Source: Taishania pollutisoli (GTDB taxonomy: Bacteria > Bacteroidota > Bacteroidia > Flavobacteriales_D > Crocinitomicaceae). From it: a stretch of 64,000 nt of DNA. Below are positions 53,342 to 62,569 of this stretch, one piece after another. The DNA lies in contig NZ_JACVEL010000008.1 of NCBI RefSeq assembly GCF_014518315.1, positions 80,016 through 144,015 on the forward strand. The letters are read 5' to 3'. Below the pieces are notes generated by a model. That model ran no database searches. It saw nothing but the letters and a program-made list of their open reading frames with translations, and was not told the origin of the DNA. Numbering within the stretch: the stretch's first letter is position 1; each line of letters begins with the position of its first letter. The position numbers and the translations under genes are program-made.

Positions 53342-53929
53342 ATGATGAATTTAACAGGTATTATCTCTATTTCCGGAAAACCGGGATTGTACAAAGTAGT
53401 TGCGCAAGCAAAAAACAGTGTGATTGTTGAATCACTGGAAGACAACAAACGAGTTCCGGCTTATGCCACTGATCGTATTTCCGCGTTGGAAGATATCAGC
53501 ATTTATACATATGGAGAAGATAAGCCATTAAAGGAAATTTACACCGATATTTTCAACAAAGAAAACGGGGGTGCTACGTTATCTCATAAAGATGACATCA
53601 AAAAACTGACGGCATACCTGACAGAAATCCTTCCGGATTATGACCAGGAGCGCGTTTATTCTTCTGATATTAAAAAATTGTTTCAGTGGTACAACCTGCT
53701 GCACAAATCAGGAAATCTGAAACTGGAAGAAGAAGTTGCAGAAGAAGTAACTGAAGAAACAGAAAAAACAGCGGAGAAAGCCGAGAAAAAAGAAAAGAAA
53801 GCAGCAACGGCTAAAAAACCGGCAGCGGCTAAAAAACCTGCTGCAGCGGCAAAGCCTGCAAAATCAGCAAAACCTGCAGGAGCAGCGAAAGCAAAAACAA
53901 CCGTTCAACGTAAATCAGGTTCTAACTAA
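53342..53929 (+). CDS. DUF5606 protein with Lys/Ala/Pro-rich tail
   Basis: A 195-residue protein. The N-terminal 130 residues match a small conserved Bacteroidota family (DUF5606): LTGIISISGKPGLYKVVAQAKNS, VPAYATDRISALEDISIY, and a domain ending DIKKLFQWYNLL. The last 65 residues change from an acidic stretch (EEEVAEEVTEETEK) to a very basic low-complexity tail of KKPAAA repeats, like histone H1 or AlgP. No signal peptide. The tail could bind nucleic acid or acidic surfaces. Function unknown. A terminator follows. Confidence 0.85.
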   Translation: MMNLTGIISISGKPGLYKVVAQAKNSVIVESLEDNKRVPAYATDRISALEDISIYTYGEDKPLKEIYTDIFNKENGGATLSHKDDIKKLTAYLTEILPDYDQERVYSSDIKKLFQWYNLLHKSGNLKLEEEVAEEVTEETEKTAEKAEKKEKKAATAKKPAAAKKPAAAAKPAKSAKPAGAAKAKTTVQRKSGSN

Positions 53930-53951
53930 TTGTTGACAACACTCATTTAAT

Positions 53952-53977
53952 AAGCTCCCCAAAAGGAGCTTTTTTTT
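53952..53977 (+). terminator. Rho-independent terminator after DUF5606 gene
   Basis: AAGCTCC (53952-53958) pairs with GGAGCTT (53965-53971), loop CCAAAA, then a run of T. Confidence 0.9.
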
Positions 53978-53981
53978 CACC

Positions 53982-55691
53982 ATGAAAATAGAAAAATCAC
54001 CCCGAACGTTCGTAACTGAAGGACTTGAAATCAAATCCTGGGAAAGTATACAACCTTATTTTGAAAGCCTGACGCACCGACCGATTACTTCTGAAGCAGA
54101 TTTTCAGCAATGGCTGAAAGACAGAAGTGAGCTGGATGCCATCCTGGAAGAAGATGCTGCCTGGCGATACATTCGTATGACAATTGACACGTCGAATGCC
54201 GCTCATTCAGAAGCATACAAGCAATTTGTAACGGAAATCCAACCGCAGTTTGCCCCATATGAAGATTTGCTCAACAAAAAAATGATCGCAACTCCCTTTG
54301 CTGATCCCGAAGGAAAATCACAGGCATACCGCATTTATCACAGAAGCGTGCAATCTGCTCTGAAATTATTCCGGGAAGAAAACATTCCGCTGGAAGCCGA
54401 AATGAACGAGAAGAGCCAGGAATTCGGCGCGATATCGGGCGGACAAACCATTGAGCACGAAGGACAGACAATGACCATGCAAAAAGCCTCCTTGTTGCTG
54501 AAAGAACAAGACGAGCAATTGCGTCAGCTTATTTTTGAAAAAATGAGTGTGCGCCGCATGGAAGATCAAAAGCAATTAGATGCCTTGTACAATCAACTGA
54601 TTCAGTTGCGTCACCAAATTGCTGTCAATGCAGGTTTTCAAAATTACAGGGACTACAAATTTGAAGCACTGGGTCGATTTGACTACACCAAAGAGGATTG
54701 TTTTGCATTTCACCAGTCCATTAAATCAGAAATTGTTCCGCTGGTCAGGCAAATTCAACAAAAGAAATTAACAAAGCTCGGAAAAACGCAGTTTAAACCC
54801 TGGGATACCGAACTGGATCCGAATGGACTTGCTCCGCTGAAGCCGTTTTCAAACGGACAGGAAATGCTGGCAGGAAGCATTCGTATCCTTGAAAAAATAG
54901 ATCCGTATTTCGGAGAATGCATCACTACCATGAAAGAAATGGAATACCTGGACCTGGATTCCAAACAGGGAAAAGCTCCCGGGGGATACAACTATCCGCT
55001 CTATGAAATCGGGGTACCATTCATTTTCATGAATGCTGTAGGAGCGCAGCGGGATTTAGTCACGATGGTTCATGAGGCAGGCCACGCCGTTCATTCATTC
55101 TTAAGCCGTGACCTCGAATTAACAGGATACAAAAACCTTCCTTCTGAAGTTGCCGAGCTGGCTTCCATGTCGATGGAATTACTCACAATGAATGAATGGA
55201 GCGAGTTTTACAATGAGGCAGATCACAAGCGGGCGCAAAAAGATCAGTTGGAAACAATTTTGACTATTCTTCCCTGGATTGCCCAGATCGATGAGTTCCA
55301 GCATTGGGTATATGAACATCCGCAACACACAGTGGAAGAACGCACTGAAAAATGGTTAAACTTAGGAAAAGAATACGGTGCCAATTTAACCGACTGGACG
55401 GGATTTGAAAACGTAAGAGCTTCTTCCTGGCAACGTCAGATGCATTTATTTGAAGTTCCGTTTTACTACATCGAATATGGTTTTGCCCAGTTAGGTGCAA
55501 TTGGTGTATGGAAAAAAAGCCTGGAGAATAGTGAGCAAGCCATTGAAAAATACAAATCCGCTCTTGAGTTGGGATACACCAAATCAATTCCCGAAATCTA
55601 TGAAACAGCGGGAGTATCGTTCCAATTTTCTCAAAGCTATATTAAAGAAATTGCCGACTTCCTTCAACTGGAGTTGAACAAATTTGAATAA
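53982..55691 (+). CDS. M3-family oligoendopeptidase
   Basis: A 569-residue zinc oligopeptidase of the M3 family (oligoendopeptidase F group). The zinc motif is TMVHEAGHAVHSFL (HExxH), with the downstream Glu in SEVAELASMSMELL. The N-terminal helical domain precedes it, and the last part (GFENVRASSWQRQMHLFEVPFYYIEYG) is the conserved substrate-binding segment. No signal peptide is seen, so it is probably cytoplasmic, cleaving short peptides. The acyltransferase gene begins at the very next base. Confidence 0.94.
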   Translation: MKIEKSPRTFVTEGLEIKSWESIQPYFESLTHRPITSEADFQQWLKDRSELDAILEEDAAWRYIRMTIDTSNAAHSEAYKQFVTEIQPQFAPYEDLLNKKMIATPFADPEGKSQAYRIYHRSVQSALKLFREENIPLEAEMNEKSQEFGAISGGQTIEHEGQTMTMQKASLLLKEQDEQLRQLIFEKMSVRRMEDQKQLDALYNQLIQLRHQIAVNAGFQNYRDYKFEALGRFDYTKEDCFAFHQSIKSEIVPLVRQIQQKKLTKLGKTQFKPWDTELDPNGLAPLKPFSNGQEMLAGSIRILEKIDPYFGECITTMKEMEYLDLDSKQGKAPGGYNYPLYEIGVPFIFMNAVGAQRDLVTMVHEAGHAVHSFLSRDLELTGYKNLPSEVAELASMSMELLTMNEWSEFYNEADHKRAQKDQLETILTILPWIAQIDEFQHWVYEHPQHTVEERTEKWLNLGKEYGANLTDWTGFENVRASSWQRQMHLFEVPFYYIEYGFAQLGAIGVWKKSLENSEQAIEKYKSALELGYTKSIPEIYETAGVSFQFSQSYIKEIADFLQLELNKFE

Positions 55692-56729
55692 ATGCCACAC
55701 ATCAAGGGACTCAATGCGATTCGTGCGTTTTCGATCATGCTGGTCGTACTTAATCACATGGATGCATTTCAGTCGATACTGATTCCCGGAGTTATTGATT
55801 TACGGTTAGCCCCGATGATCTCCGGGAATTTTGGTGTTCAGGTATTTTTTGTATTGAGTGGATTTCTTATTTCACACATTCTGCTGGATGAACGCACCCG
55901 GACAGGAAAAATCAACCTCAAATATTTCTTTATCCGGCGTTTTTTAAGGCTTGCGCCTCCCCTGCTGATCTTTTTTTTACTGATTGGGATCGCACTCTCT
56001 CAAGGGTACCTCTCACACACAACAGACAGCCTGCTATACGCTGCTTTCTATCTCTACAATTTTACTCCCAGAGAACTGTACGCATCCGAAATGGGCCATT
56101 TCTGGTCATTGGGTGTGGAGGAACAGTTTTACCTGTTCTGGCCGTTGACGCTCACCACGATCAAAAAAGTAAATTCCCTCATCTTTTTCCTGTGTGTACT
56201 CATTTTTTTATGCAGCGTTCTCGTGCTCATCATTCACTGGATTCCCCTGAACAAAGCGTACCATATCTCCCGTTGGTTTATTCCTGCCTGCTGTCCGATC
56301 CTGATCGGATGCCTCGGAGCGGTACTCAATCATTACCGGGAGCATTCTGTTCAACAACTGCTCCGTCATCACTGGCTGGTTGCATTGCTAATGCTTATCA
56401 CCTACTCCTTTTCACTGTACGCACCCGTTTTTATGATTCCGTTAGGAATTTCAATTCAATCTGTTGCCGTTATCCTATTCATTCTCAAACTCTATCACTC
56501 ACAAGATCGCAGGTGGGTTCGGGCGCTGGAATTTGCTCCCCTCTCATACATGGGCATCATCTCATACGGAATCTATGTATACCAGGGATTTTTCCTCCGG
56601 ACAGGGAGTGGCAGCGAATTATGGTTCCAGCAATTTCCGACCAATATTCTGCTCACCCTGACACTAGCGGTGTTATCGTATGAATTGTTTGAAAAACAAG
56701 TATTGAAACTGAAGCGAAAATTTAAGTAA
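55692..56729 (+). CDS. Acyltransferase-3 family membrane protein (OafA-like)
   Basis: A 345-residue inner-membrane O-acyltransferase with about 10 helices. Typical marks: GLNAIRAFSIMLVVLNHMD (the His of the first helix), FVLSGFLISHILLDE, the Arg-rich FFIRRFLRLAPPLL and FWSLGVEEQFYLFWP. Such enzymes put acetyl or other acyl groups on sugars of surface polysaccharides or peptidoglycan. It begins directly after the stop of the peptidase gene with no gap, so translation is probably coupled. The acceptor is unknown. Confidence 0.92.
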   Translation: MPHIKGLNAIRAFSIMLVVLNHMDAFQSILIPGVIDLRLAPMISGNFGVQVFFVLSGFLISHILLDERTRTGKINLKYFFIRRFLRLAPPLLIFFLLIGIALSQGYLSHTTDSLLYAAFYLYNFTPRELYASEMGHFWSLGVEEQFYLFWPLTLTTIKKVNSLIFFLCVLIFLCSVLVLIIHWIPLNKAYHISRWFIPACCPILIGCLGAVLNHYREHSVQQLLRHHWLVALLMLITYSFSLYAPVFMIPLGISIQSVAVILFILKLYHSQDRRWVRALEFAPLSYMGIISYGIYVYQGFFLRTGSGSELWFQQFPTNILLTLTLAVLSYELFEKQVLKLKRKFK

Positions 56730-56776
56730 CTTCAAGCCTGAAAATAATAAACTCGAATAAAAACACTACTGTGATC

Positions 56777-58825
56777 ATGGACATCCACGTTTCTGATACC
56801 TTTAAAAAAATGGCGAAAAAAGCAATTTTCGCAATCATCCTCTTCATTTTGACGTACCTGGTGCTTGGATTGTTTGCCACCGCACTCACCATTGGATGCA
56901 TCGCGGGAGGTATTGCTATCATCTTTATGATTCCTTCCATCCTGGGAATCTTGTTGGGACTTGGAATTGCCGGAGTGGGGTTGTTCATTTTTATCTTTCT
57001 GTTTAAATTCATTTTTAAATCCAACAAAGCTGATCGAAGTCACCTGGTGGAAATCCACAAAAGAGATGAGCCGAAATTGTTTCGCTTCATTGAAGAAATC
57101 GTTCAGGAGGCAGGAACTGATTTTCCGAAAAAAGTCTACCTGTCTGCTGATGTAAATGCATGTGTATTTTACGATTCGAGTTTTTGGAGCATGTTTCTTC
57201 CCGTTCGCAAAAATCTCCAGATCGGGATCGGATTAGTAAATGCATCAACAGAAGAGGAAATCAAAGGAATTCTTGCACACGAGTTCGGACACTTTTCTCA
57301 GAAAAGCATGAAAGTCGGAAGCTATGTCTATTATGTCAATCAGATTATCTACAACATGCTGTTTGACAATGATTCCTATCAAAAAATGATCCGGGGATGG
57401 TCAAGTATCAGCGGACTCTTCTCTTTTTTCATGATGATTGGTATAAAAATCATCCAGGGAATCCAGTTTATTCTTGGTAAAAATTATGAATTCATCAACA
57501 TCCGCTACCTGGCCCTTTCTCGGGAAATGGAATTCCACGCAGATGAAGTTGCAGCAAACATAGCTGGTTCACTGCCGCTGAAAGAATCATTGCTCCGCTC
57601 TGACTTCGCCGATCATGCATTCAATGCGGTATTATCCTTTTACAATGGAAAAATCGAAGAAAATGTACGCAGTCAAAATGTCTATAAAGAACACCGTTTC
57701 GTGTTGCAGTTTCTCGCCCGGGAAAACCAATTCACTCTTGTCAATCAACTGCCCCAACTAACCTTGTCAGAGATCAACAGGTACAATAAATCCAAACTGA
57801 ACATCAAAAACCAATGGGCTTCTCATCCGAGTGTAGAAGACCGGGTGCATGCACTTGATAAACTGAATATTACAAAATCCTGTTATTCAGATAAACCCGC
57901 CATTCTGCTCTTTTCCAACCCGGAAAAAATAGAACGACGGTTAACCAACAAATTATTTTCATCTGTCACCTATCAGGAACAGCCAACAGAACTGGCATCG
58001 GATAATTTTGAACGTGAATACACGGAGGTCTTTAACACCAATCGTTTTCCTAAAATTTACAACGGCTACTATGACAGTAAGAATCCCCTTGATTTTGACA
58101 TTGAAAATGTAGCGTCCTATAGTGACGGAAGTCGCTACACGCTTGAAAAATTATTCCACGCAGATCGCATTGAACAGGTGTATGAACTCATCGGGTTGGA
58201 AAGCGACAAACAAGTACTGTCAGACATTGCAGAAAAAAACATCCAGCTTCAGTCTTTCGATTACGACGGAAAAAAATATACAGCCCCTGAAGCAAAAGCG
58301 CTCATTCCAAAGTTAGAGCTTCAACTACTCAACATCACTTCCCTGATCAGGGAGAACGACATTCATATATTCAGTTTCTTTTATTATCACGCCCAACGCA
58401 ATAATAACGGATTGAAATTAACGGAAAAATACAAAACTTTCTTTGCCTTTGAACAAGAATACATGTCAAAAACAGAACTTTCCGGAAAATTGGTAGAAGC
58501 TACCCGGTTTATCAGTGTGGAAACACCGTTTGAACAAATCGAAAAGAACTTTAAAACGCTTTACAAACTGGAATCAGAATTGAAGTATGAACTGCGAAAA
58601 CTTCTCCGTACAGAGTTGTTGGAAAAAGACATCAAACCAACTACCCGGGAGCGGATCGAAACATACCTGTCCAATGATCTGGTTTATTTCAGAAATGAGC
58701 AGTATTCCAATGACAATTTACAGATTTTCTTCGAAGCATTTCACGATTACAATTACCTTGTACCACGTCTCTACTTCCTGGTTAAACAAGATTTAGTGAA
58801 ATTTCAGGCAGAGCAATTGAAGTAA
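56777..58825 (+). CDS. M48-family metalloprotease
   Basis: A 682-residue membrane-bound zinc peptidase. From the ATG at 56777 (a GTG at 56771 is a weaker choice) the first 75 residues hold two hydrophobic helices (ILFILTYLVLGLFATALTIG and LGLGIAGVGLFIFIFLFKFI). The zinc site is GILAHEFGHFSQKS with the third ligand in SREMEFHADEVAAN. The C-terminal 400 residues are a large helical, charged domain without known motifs, much longer than in HtpX or Ste24. It may degrade or sense misfolded membrane proteins; substrates are unknown. Confidence 0.9.
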   Translation: MDIHVSDTFKKMAKKAIFAIILFILTYLVLGLFATALTIGCIAGGIAIIFMIPSILGILLGLGIAGVGLFIFIFLFKFIFKSNKADRSHLVEIHKRDEPKLFRFIEEIVQEAGTDFPKKVYLSADVNACVFYDSSFWSMFLPVRKNLQIGIGLVNASTEEEIKGILAHEFGHFSQKSMKVGSYVYYVNQIIYNMLFDNDSYQKMIRGWSSISGLFSFFMMIGIKIIQGIQFILGKNYEFINIRYLALSREMEFHADEVAANIAGSLPLKESLLRSDFADHAFNAVLSFYNGKIEENVRSQNVYKEHRFVLQFLARENQFTLVNQLPQLTLSEINRYNKSKLNIKNQWASHPSVEDRVHALDKLNITKSCYSDKPAILLFSNPEKIERRLTNKLFSSVTYQEQPTELASDNFEREYTEVFNTNRFPKIYNGYYDSKNPLDFDIENVASYSDGSRYTLEKLFHADRIEQVYELIGLESDKQVLSDIAEKNIQLQSFDYDGKKYTAPEAKALIPKLELQLLNITSLIRENDIHIFSFFYYHAQRNNNGLKLTEKYKTFFAFEQEYMSKTELSGKLVEATRFISVETPFEQIEKNFKTLYKLESELKYELRKLLRTELLEKDIKPTTRERIETYLSNDLVYFRNEQYSNDNLQIFFEAFHDYNYLVPRLYFLVKQDLVKFQAEQLK

Positions 58826-58855
58826 TTCCATAAGAAGGTCATCAATAAAAACAAG

Positions 58856-58863
58856 TATATTTG
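58856..58863 (+). promoter_or_regulatory. Bacteroidota-type -7 box of dapA-gldI operon
   Basis: TATATTTG, a full match, 35 bp before the first gene of the six-gene operon. No -33 TTG at the expected distance. Confidence 0.5.
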
Positions 58864-58898
58864 GCACACGTGAACAACGGAAATTTTAAATAAACAGT

Positions 58899-59348
58899 AT
58901 GCCGATCTCCAATTCCAATACATCATTTCTCCTGGTTCTACCATGGGACGGAACACAACAACTTTCCGGCATAAAAGAAGCGTTTCAACCTCTTTTTGAA
59001 GACAAACAGCACGTTGAAATTTTGGTATTTACAGACCTCAAACGCCCGAAAGAAAATTTCAGTCTCCCCAGCAGAATATACGTAATCTCTAAGTCTGATT
59101 TCAGTTTATTCGGAAAATTGAAATCAAAAAAACTGCTCCCGACCGAATACACACATTTTGATGTCATGATCCTACTGGATGTTTTTTCGGGAAAACAAGA
59201 GCAAATCATTAAATCACTCAAAATCAAACACGTAGTTGGTTTTAATTATGAACGTGATTTTGTGGAAATTAACCTCATTCAATCGCAGCAAAAACCAACG
59301 GAAAAAGTTATTTTTGCAAAACAGATACTCACAAAAATTTCCGATTAA
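58899..59348 (+). CDS. DUF6913-like hypothetical protein
   Basis: A 149-residue soluble protein without signal peptide. Visible features: an alpha/beta pattern with the strand HVEILVFTD, LPTEYTHFDVMILLDVFSG and the strand HVVGFNYERDFVEINL. It resembles a Bacteroidota-only family (DUF6913) that I recall seeing next to dapA; this is from memory and moderate. It is the first gene of the operon, 2 bp upstream of dapA. Function unknown. Confidence 0.75.
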   Translation: MPISNSNTSFLLVLPWDGTQQLSGIKEAFQPLFEDKQHVEILVFTDLKRPKENFSLPSRIYVISKSDFSLFGKLKSKKLLPTEYTHFDVMILLDVFSGKQEQIIKSLKIKHVVGFNYERDFVEINLIQSQQKPTEKVIFAKQILTKISD

Positions 59349-59350
59349 TA

Positions 59351-60232
59351 ATGAACAATATTTTCAAAGGTGCAGGTGTAGCGTTGGTTACTCCATTCAA
59401 AGAGGACAAGTCAATTGATTTTGATGCATTGCGCAAGCTCGTGCGTTTGCAATTGGACGGAAAAACAGACTTTCTTGTCGTGCAAGGTACGACAGGAGAA
59501 TCTCCGGCATTGTCATGGGAAGAAAAACTACAGATTCTGCAAACAGTTATCGATGAAAATGCAGGACGCCTGAAAATTGTTTTCGGAGTTGGAGGGAACA
59601 ACACCCTGGCAATCGGGGAAACGTTGAAAAAAGTACCTGCCGGAGTAGACGGAATTCTGTCCGTATCTCCTTATTACAATAAACCAACCCAGCAAGGAAT
59701 TATTGAACATTACACACACATTGCTGCATGTACAGATCTTCCGATCATCCTGTATAATGTGCCGGGAAGAACGGGGTCAAATGTGTTACCGACGACCACC
59801 ATCGAACTGGCAAAAATACCGAATATCGTTGCGGTAAAAGAGGCTTCGGGAAGCATGGAGCAAATCATGGAGATCATTCGCTTGTGTCCGGATGGATTTG
59901 AAGTGCTCTCCGGGGATGATGCCATCACATTACCACTGATTGCCTCAGGGGCTGTAGGTGTTATTTCCGTTGTCAACAATGCGTTTCCTGAATTATTTAA
60001 CCAAATGATACACGAAGCTTTAGAAGGAAATTATACAGCAGCGAGAAAAAAACACCTGGATTTACTACCGGTGACAAAAATGCTGTTTGAAGAAGGCAAT
60101 CCGGGCGGAGTAAAAGTTGCACTGGAAACCAGGGGAATTCTTTCCGGTCATTTGCGATTGCCGTTGGTACCCGTATCAAACTCGCTGAAACAGCGTATTG
60201 TAACAGAAACAAACCGGTTAATACATGCTTAA
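59351..60232 (+). CDS. dapA: 4-hydroxy-tetrahydrodipicolinate synthase
   Basis: Class I aldolase condensing pyruvate with aspartate semialdehyde, first step of the lysine/diaminopimelate branch. 293 residues, TIM barrel. GTTGESPAL near 45-53, the Tyr in SPYYNKPTQQG and YNVPGRTGSN, and the Schiff-base Lys in IVAVKEASG near residue 163. Diaminopimelate feeds peptidoglycan, which fits the envelope genes nearby. It overlaps the next gene by 8 bp. Confidence 0.96.
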   Translation: MNNIFKGAGVALVTPFKEDKSIDFDALRKLVRLQLDGKTDFLVVQGTTGESPALSWEEKLQILQTVIDENAGRLKIVFGVGGNNTLAIGETLKKVPAGVDGILSVSPYYNKPTQQGIIEHYTHIAACTDLPIILYNVPGRTGSNVLPTTTIELAKIPNIVAVKEASGSMEQIMEIIRLCPDGFEVLSGDDAITLPLIASGAVGVISVVNNAFPELFNQMIHEALEGNYTAARKKHLDLLPVTKMLFEEGNPGGVKVALETRGILSGHLRLPLVPVSNSLKQRIVTETNRLIHA

Positions 60233-61031
60233 TCACAGGCAGTTGACATATCTTTTGGGAGTTGGATTCGCCATCGGGTCGTTTACTTCGTGCTACCAGA
60301 AAAAAGCACCAAAGAACAGCCGGGTCGTCATTTCACAGGAAGATGAATTCCCTGACGATACACTGGTCAGTGGAATACATCCGGATTCCATTTCCTATGT
60401 CGACACCTTTGAGTTGCTTCCGACTAAAACGATTTTTCAGCACATTCAGAAAAATTCGAAAAAGAAGATGCTCTACAAATTGCCGGTACTGAAATCCAAT
60501 GATTCACTTCAAAATTATGAATACATTGAACAAATTGCGGTAACAAATGTCTACGCATCGGTAGGAAAGCTAAGCAACAACACCAAGCTTTTTAACGCAT
60601 CACTGAGCGAAAATGAAGAATTATTTTCCAGAATACTGGAAGATTCAATCGCCTTTCCGAAAAAACCAACACTTGACTCGCTGAATAACTGGACGGAGTT
60701 TGCCGTGACGGAATATTCGGGACAGAACGAATGGGTTTATTATGAAGCGATCCAATGGTTGGAAAACCTCTACCTAACGATTGAAAATCCCAAAAATTCC
60801 ACCAACCAGAAAAAATTGGAGGAACTTGTTTATCTTCAACTGGAAAACGGAACAGAAATGCTGGAGCGTTTATCCGCCTATCAGGATTTCCCGCCGATCG
60901 CCGTTTTTGCAGAATACCTGATCGATATCCTGGACTGTAAATACTTCACCTTTGATGTAACACAATTGAAAAAAGAAGTTATACAAGCACGTGAGAATAT
61001 TTACATCCCGCGTGATACAGCAACAAAATAA
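60225..61031 (+). CDS. Hypothetical lipoprotein in dapA-gldI operon
   Basis: A 268-residue predicted lipoprotein with lipobox FTSC at Cys23, followed by YQKKAPK. The mature part is helical, acidic and TPR-like in feel, but no clear repeat can be counted. No catalytic motif. It overlaps dapA by 8 bp and ends one base before nrnA, so its translation is coupled with both. I do not recognise the family. Position next to gldI suggests an envelope or gliding role; that is inference. Confidence 0.78.
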   Translation: MLNHRQLTYLLGVGFAIGSFTSCYQKKAPKNSRVVISQEDEFPDDTLVSGIHPDSISYVDTFELLPTKTIFQHIQKNSKKKMLYKLPVLKSNDSLQNYEYIEQIAVTNVYASVGKLSNNTKLFNASLSENEELFSRILEDSIAFPKKPTLDSLNNWTEFAVTEYSGQNEWVYYEAIQWLENLYLTIENPKNSTNQKKLEELVYLQLENGTEMLERLSAYQDFPPIAVFAEYLIDILDCKYFTFDVTQLKKEVIQARENIYIPRDTATK

Positions 61032-62030
61032 ATGACCATTTACCAACAAATTGCAGATACAATTGCAGCTGCTAACAACATAGTAATTACAGCGCATAAA
61101 TCACCGGACGGCGATTCAGTAGGATCGTCCATCGGTTTGTACCGTTTTATTCAAAAACTACAGAAAAACGTGAGCATTTGCCATCCGGACAAGGCTCCGT
61201 CATTTCTCCACTGGCTGGAAGACCTGAACGACATCCTCGTTTTCGAAGAAGACCCTGAAGCAGTAGAACAAAAAGTACACGATGCCGATCTGTTGATCTG
61301 CCTGGATTACAATGATTTTTCTCGGGTCGGAAAAGATATGCAAAACGTACTGGAACACTATACAGGGAAAATCATCCTGATTGATCACCACCTCCACCCT
61401 GCCCCGATTACGGATCTGATGCTGAGTGATACAACCGTTTGTTCCACGTGCCAACTGGTTTATGAAGTGATCCGGCAGTCGGATAAAGCCAAGCTGCTGG
61501 ATGCGCACATTGCAACTCCGTTGTATTTGGGAATTGTAACAGATACCGGATCATTCCGTTTTCCTTCGGTGGAACCGAGAACACACCAAATCGTGGCAGA
61601 AATGCTTGAATTGGGTGTTGTTCACTACAAAGTACACGAAAATACGTTCGACAATAATACGGTCGACAAATTGAAACTGCGTGGCTATGCTACCAGTGAG
61701 AAGCTGGAGATCATTCACAACAACCGCATTGCTATCATTGCTCTTTCCCAGGAAGAACTCAACCGCTTCAATTACCAGAAAGGAGATACCGAAGGTCTTG
61801 TCAACGTGGCGTTGTCAATCGACGGTGTGAAAGCTGCTGTATTACTGACAGAACAAAATGACCAGATACGCATGTCCTTCCGCGGAAAAGACGATTACGA
61901 AGTAAACATCATTGCGGCGGAACAGTTCGGTGGCGGAGGACATAAATATGCTGCCGGCGGATCAAGTACCCGCTCACTGGAGGATACAATTGAGCAACTG
62001 AAACAGGAAATTCCAACTTATTTCGCATGA
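61032..62030 (+). CDS. nrnA: DHH-family phosphoesterase (NrnA-like)
   Basis: A 332-residue bifunctional oligoribonuclease/pAp phosphatase of the DHH-DHHA1 type. The four metal motifs are visible: HKSPDGDSVGSS near residue 22, LICLDYND, LIDHHLHP (DHH) and the GIVTDTGSF segment. The C-terminal DHHA1 part ends GGGGHKYAAGGSS. It degrades short RNA and pAp. It starts directly after the lipoprotein stop and overlaps the gldI-like gene by 4 bp (ATGA). In gliding Flavobacteriia a DHH gene next to gldI is familiar. Confidence 0.92.
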   Translation: MTIYQQIADTIAAANNIVITAHKSPDGDSVGSSIGLYRFIQKLQKNVSICHPDKAPSFLHWLEDLNDILVFEEDPEAVEQKVHDADLLICLDYNDFSRVGKDMQNVLEHYTGKIILIDHHLHPAPITDLMLSDTTVCSTCQLVYEVIRQSDKAKLLDAHIATPLYLGIVTDTGSFRFPSVEPRTHQIVAEMLELGVVHYKVHENTFDNNTVDKLKLRGYATSEKLEIIHNNRIAIIALSQEELNRFNYQKGDTEGLVNVALSIDGVKAAVLLTEQNDQIRMSFRGKDDYEVNIIAAEQFGGGGHKYAAGGSSTRSLEDTIEQLKQEIPTYFA

Positions 62031-62569
62031 AACAGTCAATTTTCCACATTGGTTGTATCGCAGTTGCTCTGACTGGACTCCCATCCTGTAACAGTGATAC
62101 CCAATCCGAAAAGCCGGTTAACTGGAGTACCCAACAATCGACAAAGATGAACAAACAATTCTCCGCAGAGGAGGAATTGGACATCAACCTGTTTTTATCC
62201 CGGAAACCGGAATGGAACATGACAAAAACAGGTTCGGGACTCCGCTATTTTATTTATGAACACGGAGAAGGAGAAGTCGCTTTACCGGAAGAATACGTTG
62301 ATGTCGAGTATAAAATCACGCTACTGGACGGCACCGAATGCTATGCCACCGCAAAAGATGAAGTAGAAGAATTCAAAGTTGATAAGGCACAGGTGGAATC
62401 CGGAATCCAGGAGGGAATCAAACTGATGCGCCAGGGGGACAAAGCTATACTGGTCGTTCCCAGTCACCTGGCACACGGAATTGTAGGTGATATGTCAAAA
62501 ATACCACCGCTGAGTACATTGATCGTAGACATCACCCTTGTAAAAATATACAGAACAAAACGACTATGA
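62027..62569 (+). CDS. gldI: GldI-like FKBP peptidyl-prolyl isomerase lipoprotein
   Basis: A 180-residue lipoprotein (Cys21 in GLPSC) with one FKBP-type prolyl isomerase domain at about 85-178. The order MTKTGSGLRYFIY, VDVEYKITLLDGTECYAT, the helix QEGIKLMRQGDKAILVVPSHLAHG and IPPLSTLIVDITLVKI resembles GldI of Flavobacterium johnsoniae, a gliding-motility lipoprotein. In this copy several residues of the FKBP active pocket are changed, so catalysis is uncertain. It helps fold exported proteins needed for gliding/T9SS, if GldI-like. Overlaps nrnA and the next gene by 4 bp each. Confidence 0.8.
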   Translation: MKQSIFHIGCIAVALTGLPSCNSDTQSEKPVNWSTQQSTKMNKQFSAEEELDINLFLSRKPEWNMTKTGSGLRYFIYEHGEGEVALPEEYVDVEYKITLLDGTECYATAKDEVEEFKVDKAQVESGIQEGIKLMRQGDKAILVVPSHLAHGIVGDMSKIPPLSTLIVDITLVKIYRTKRL

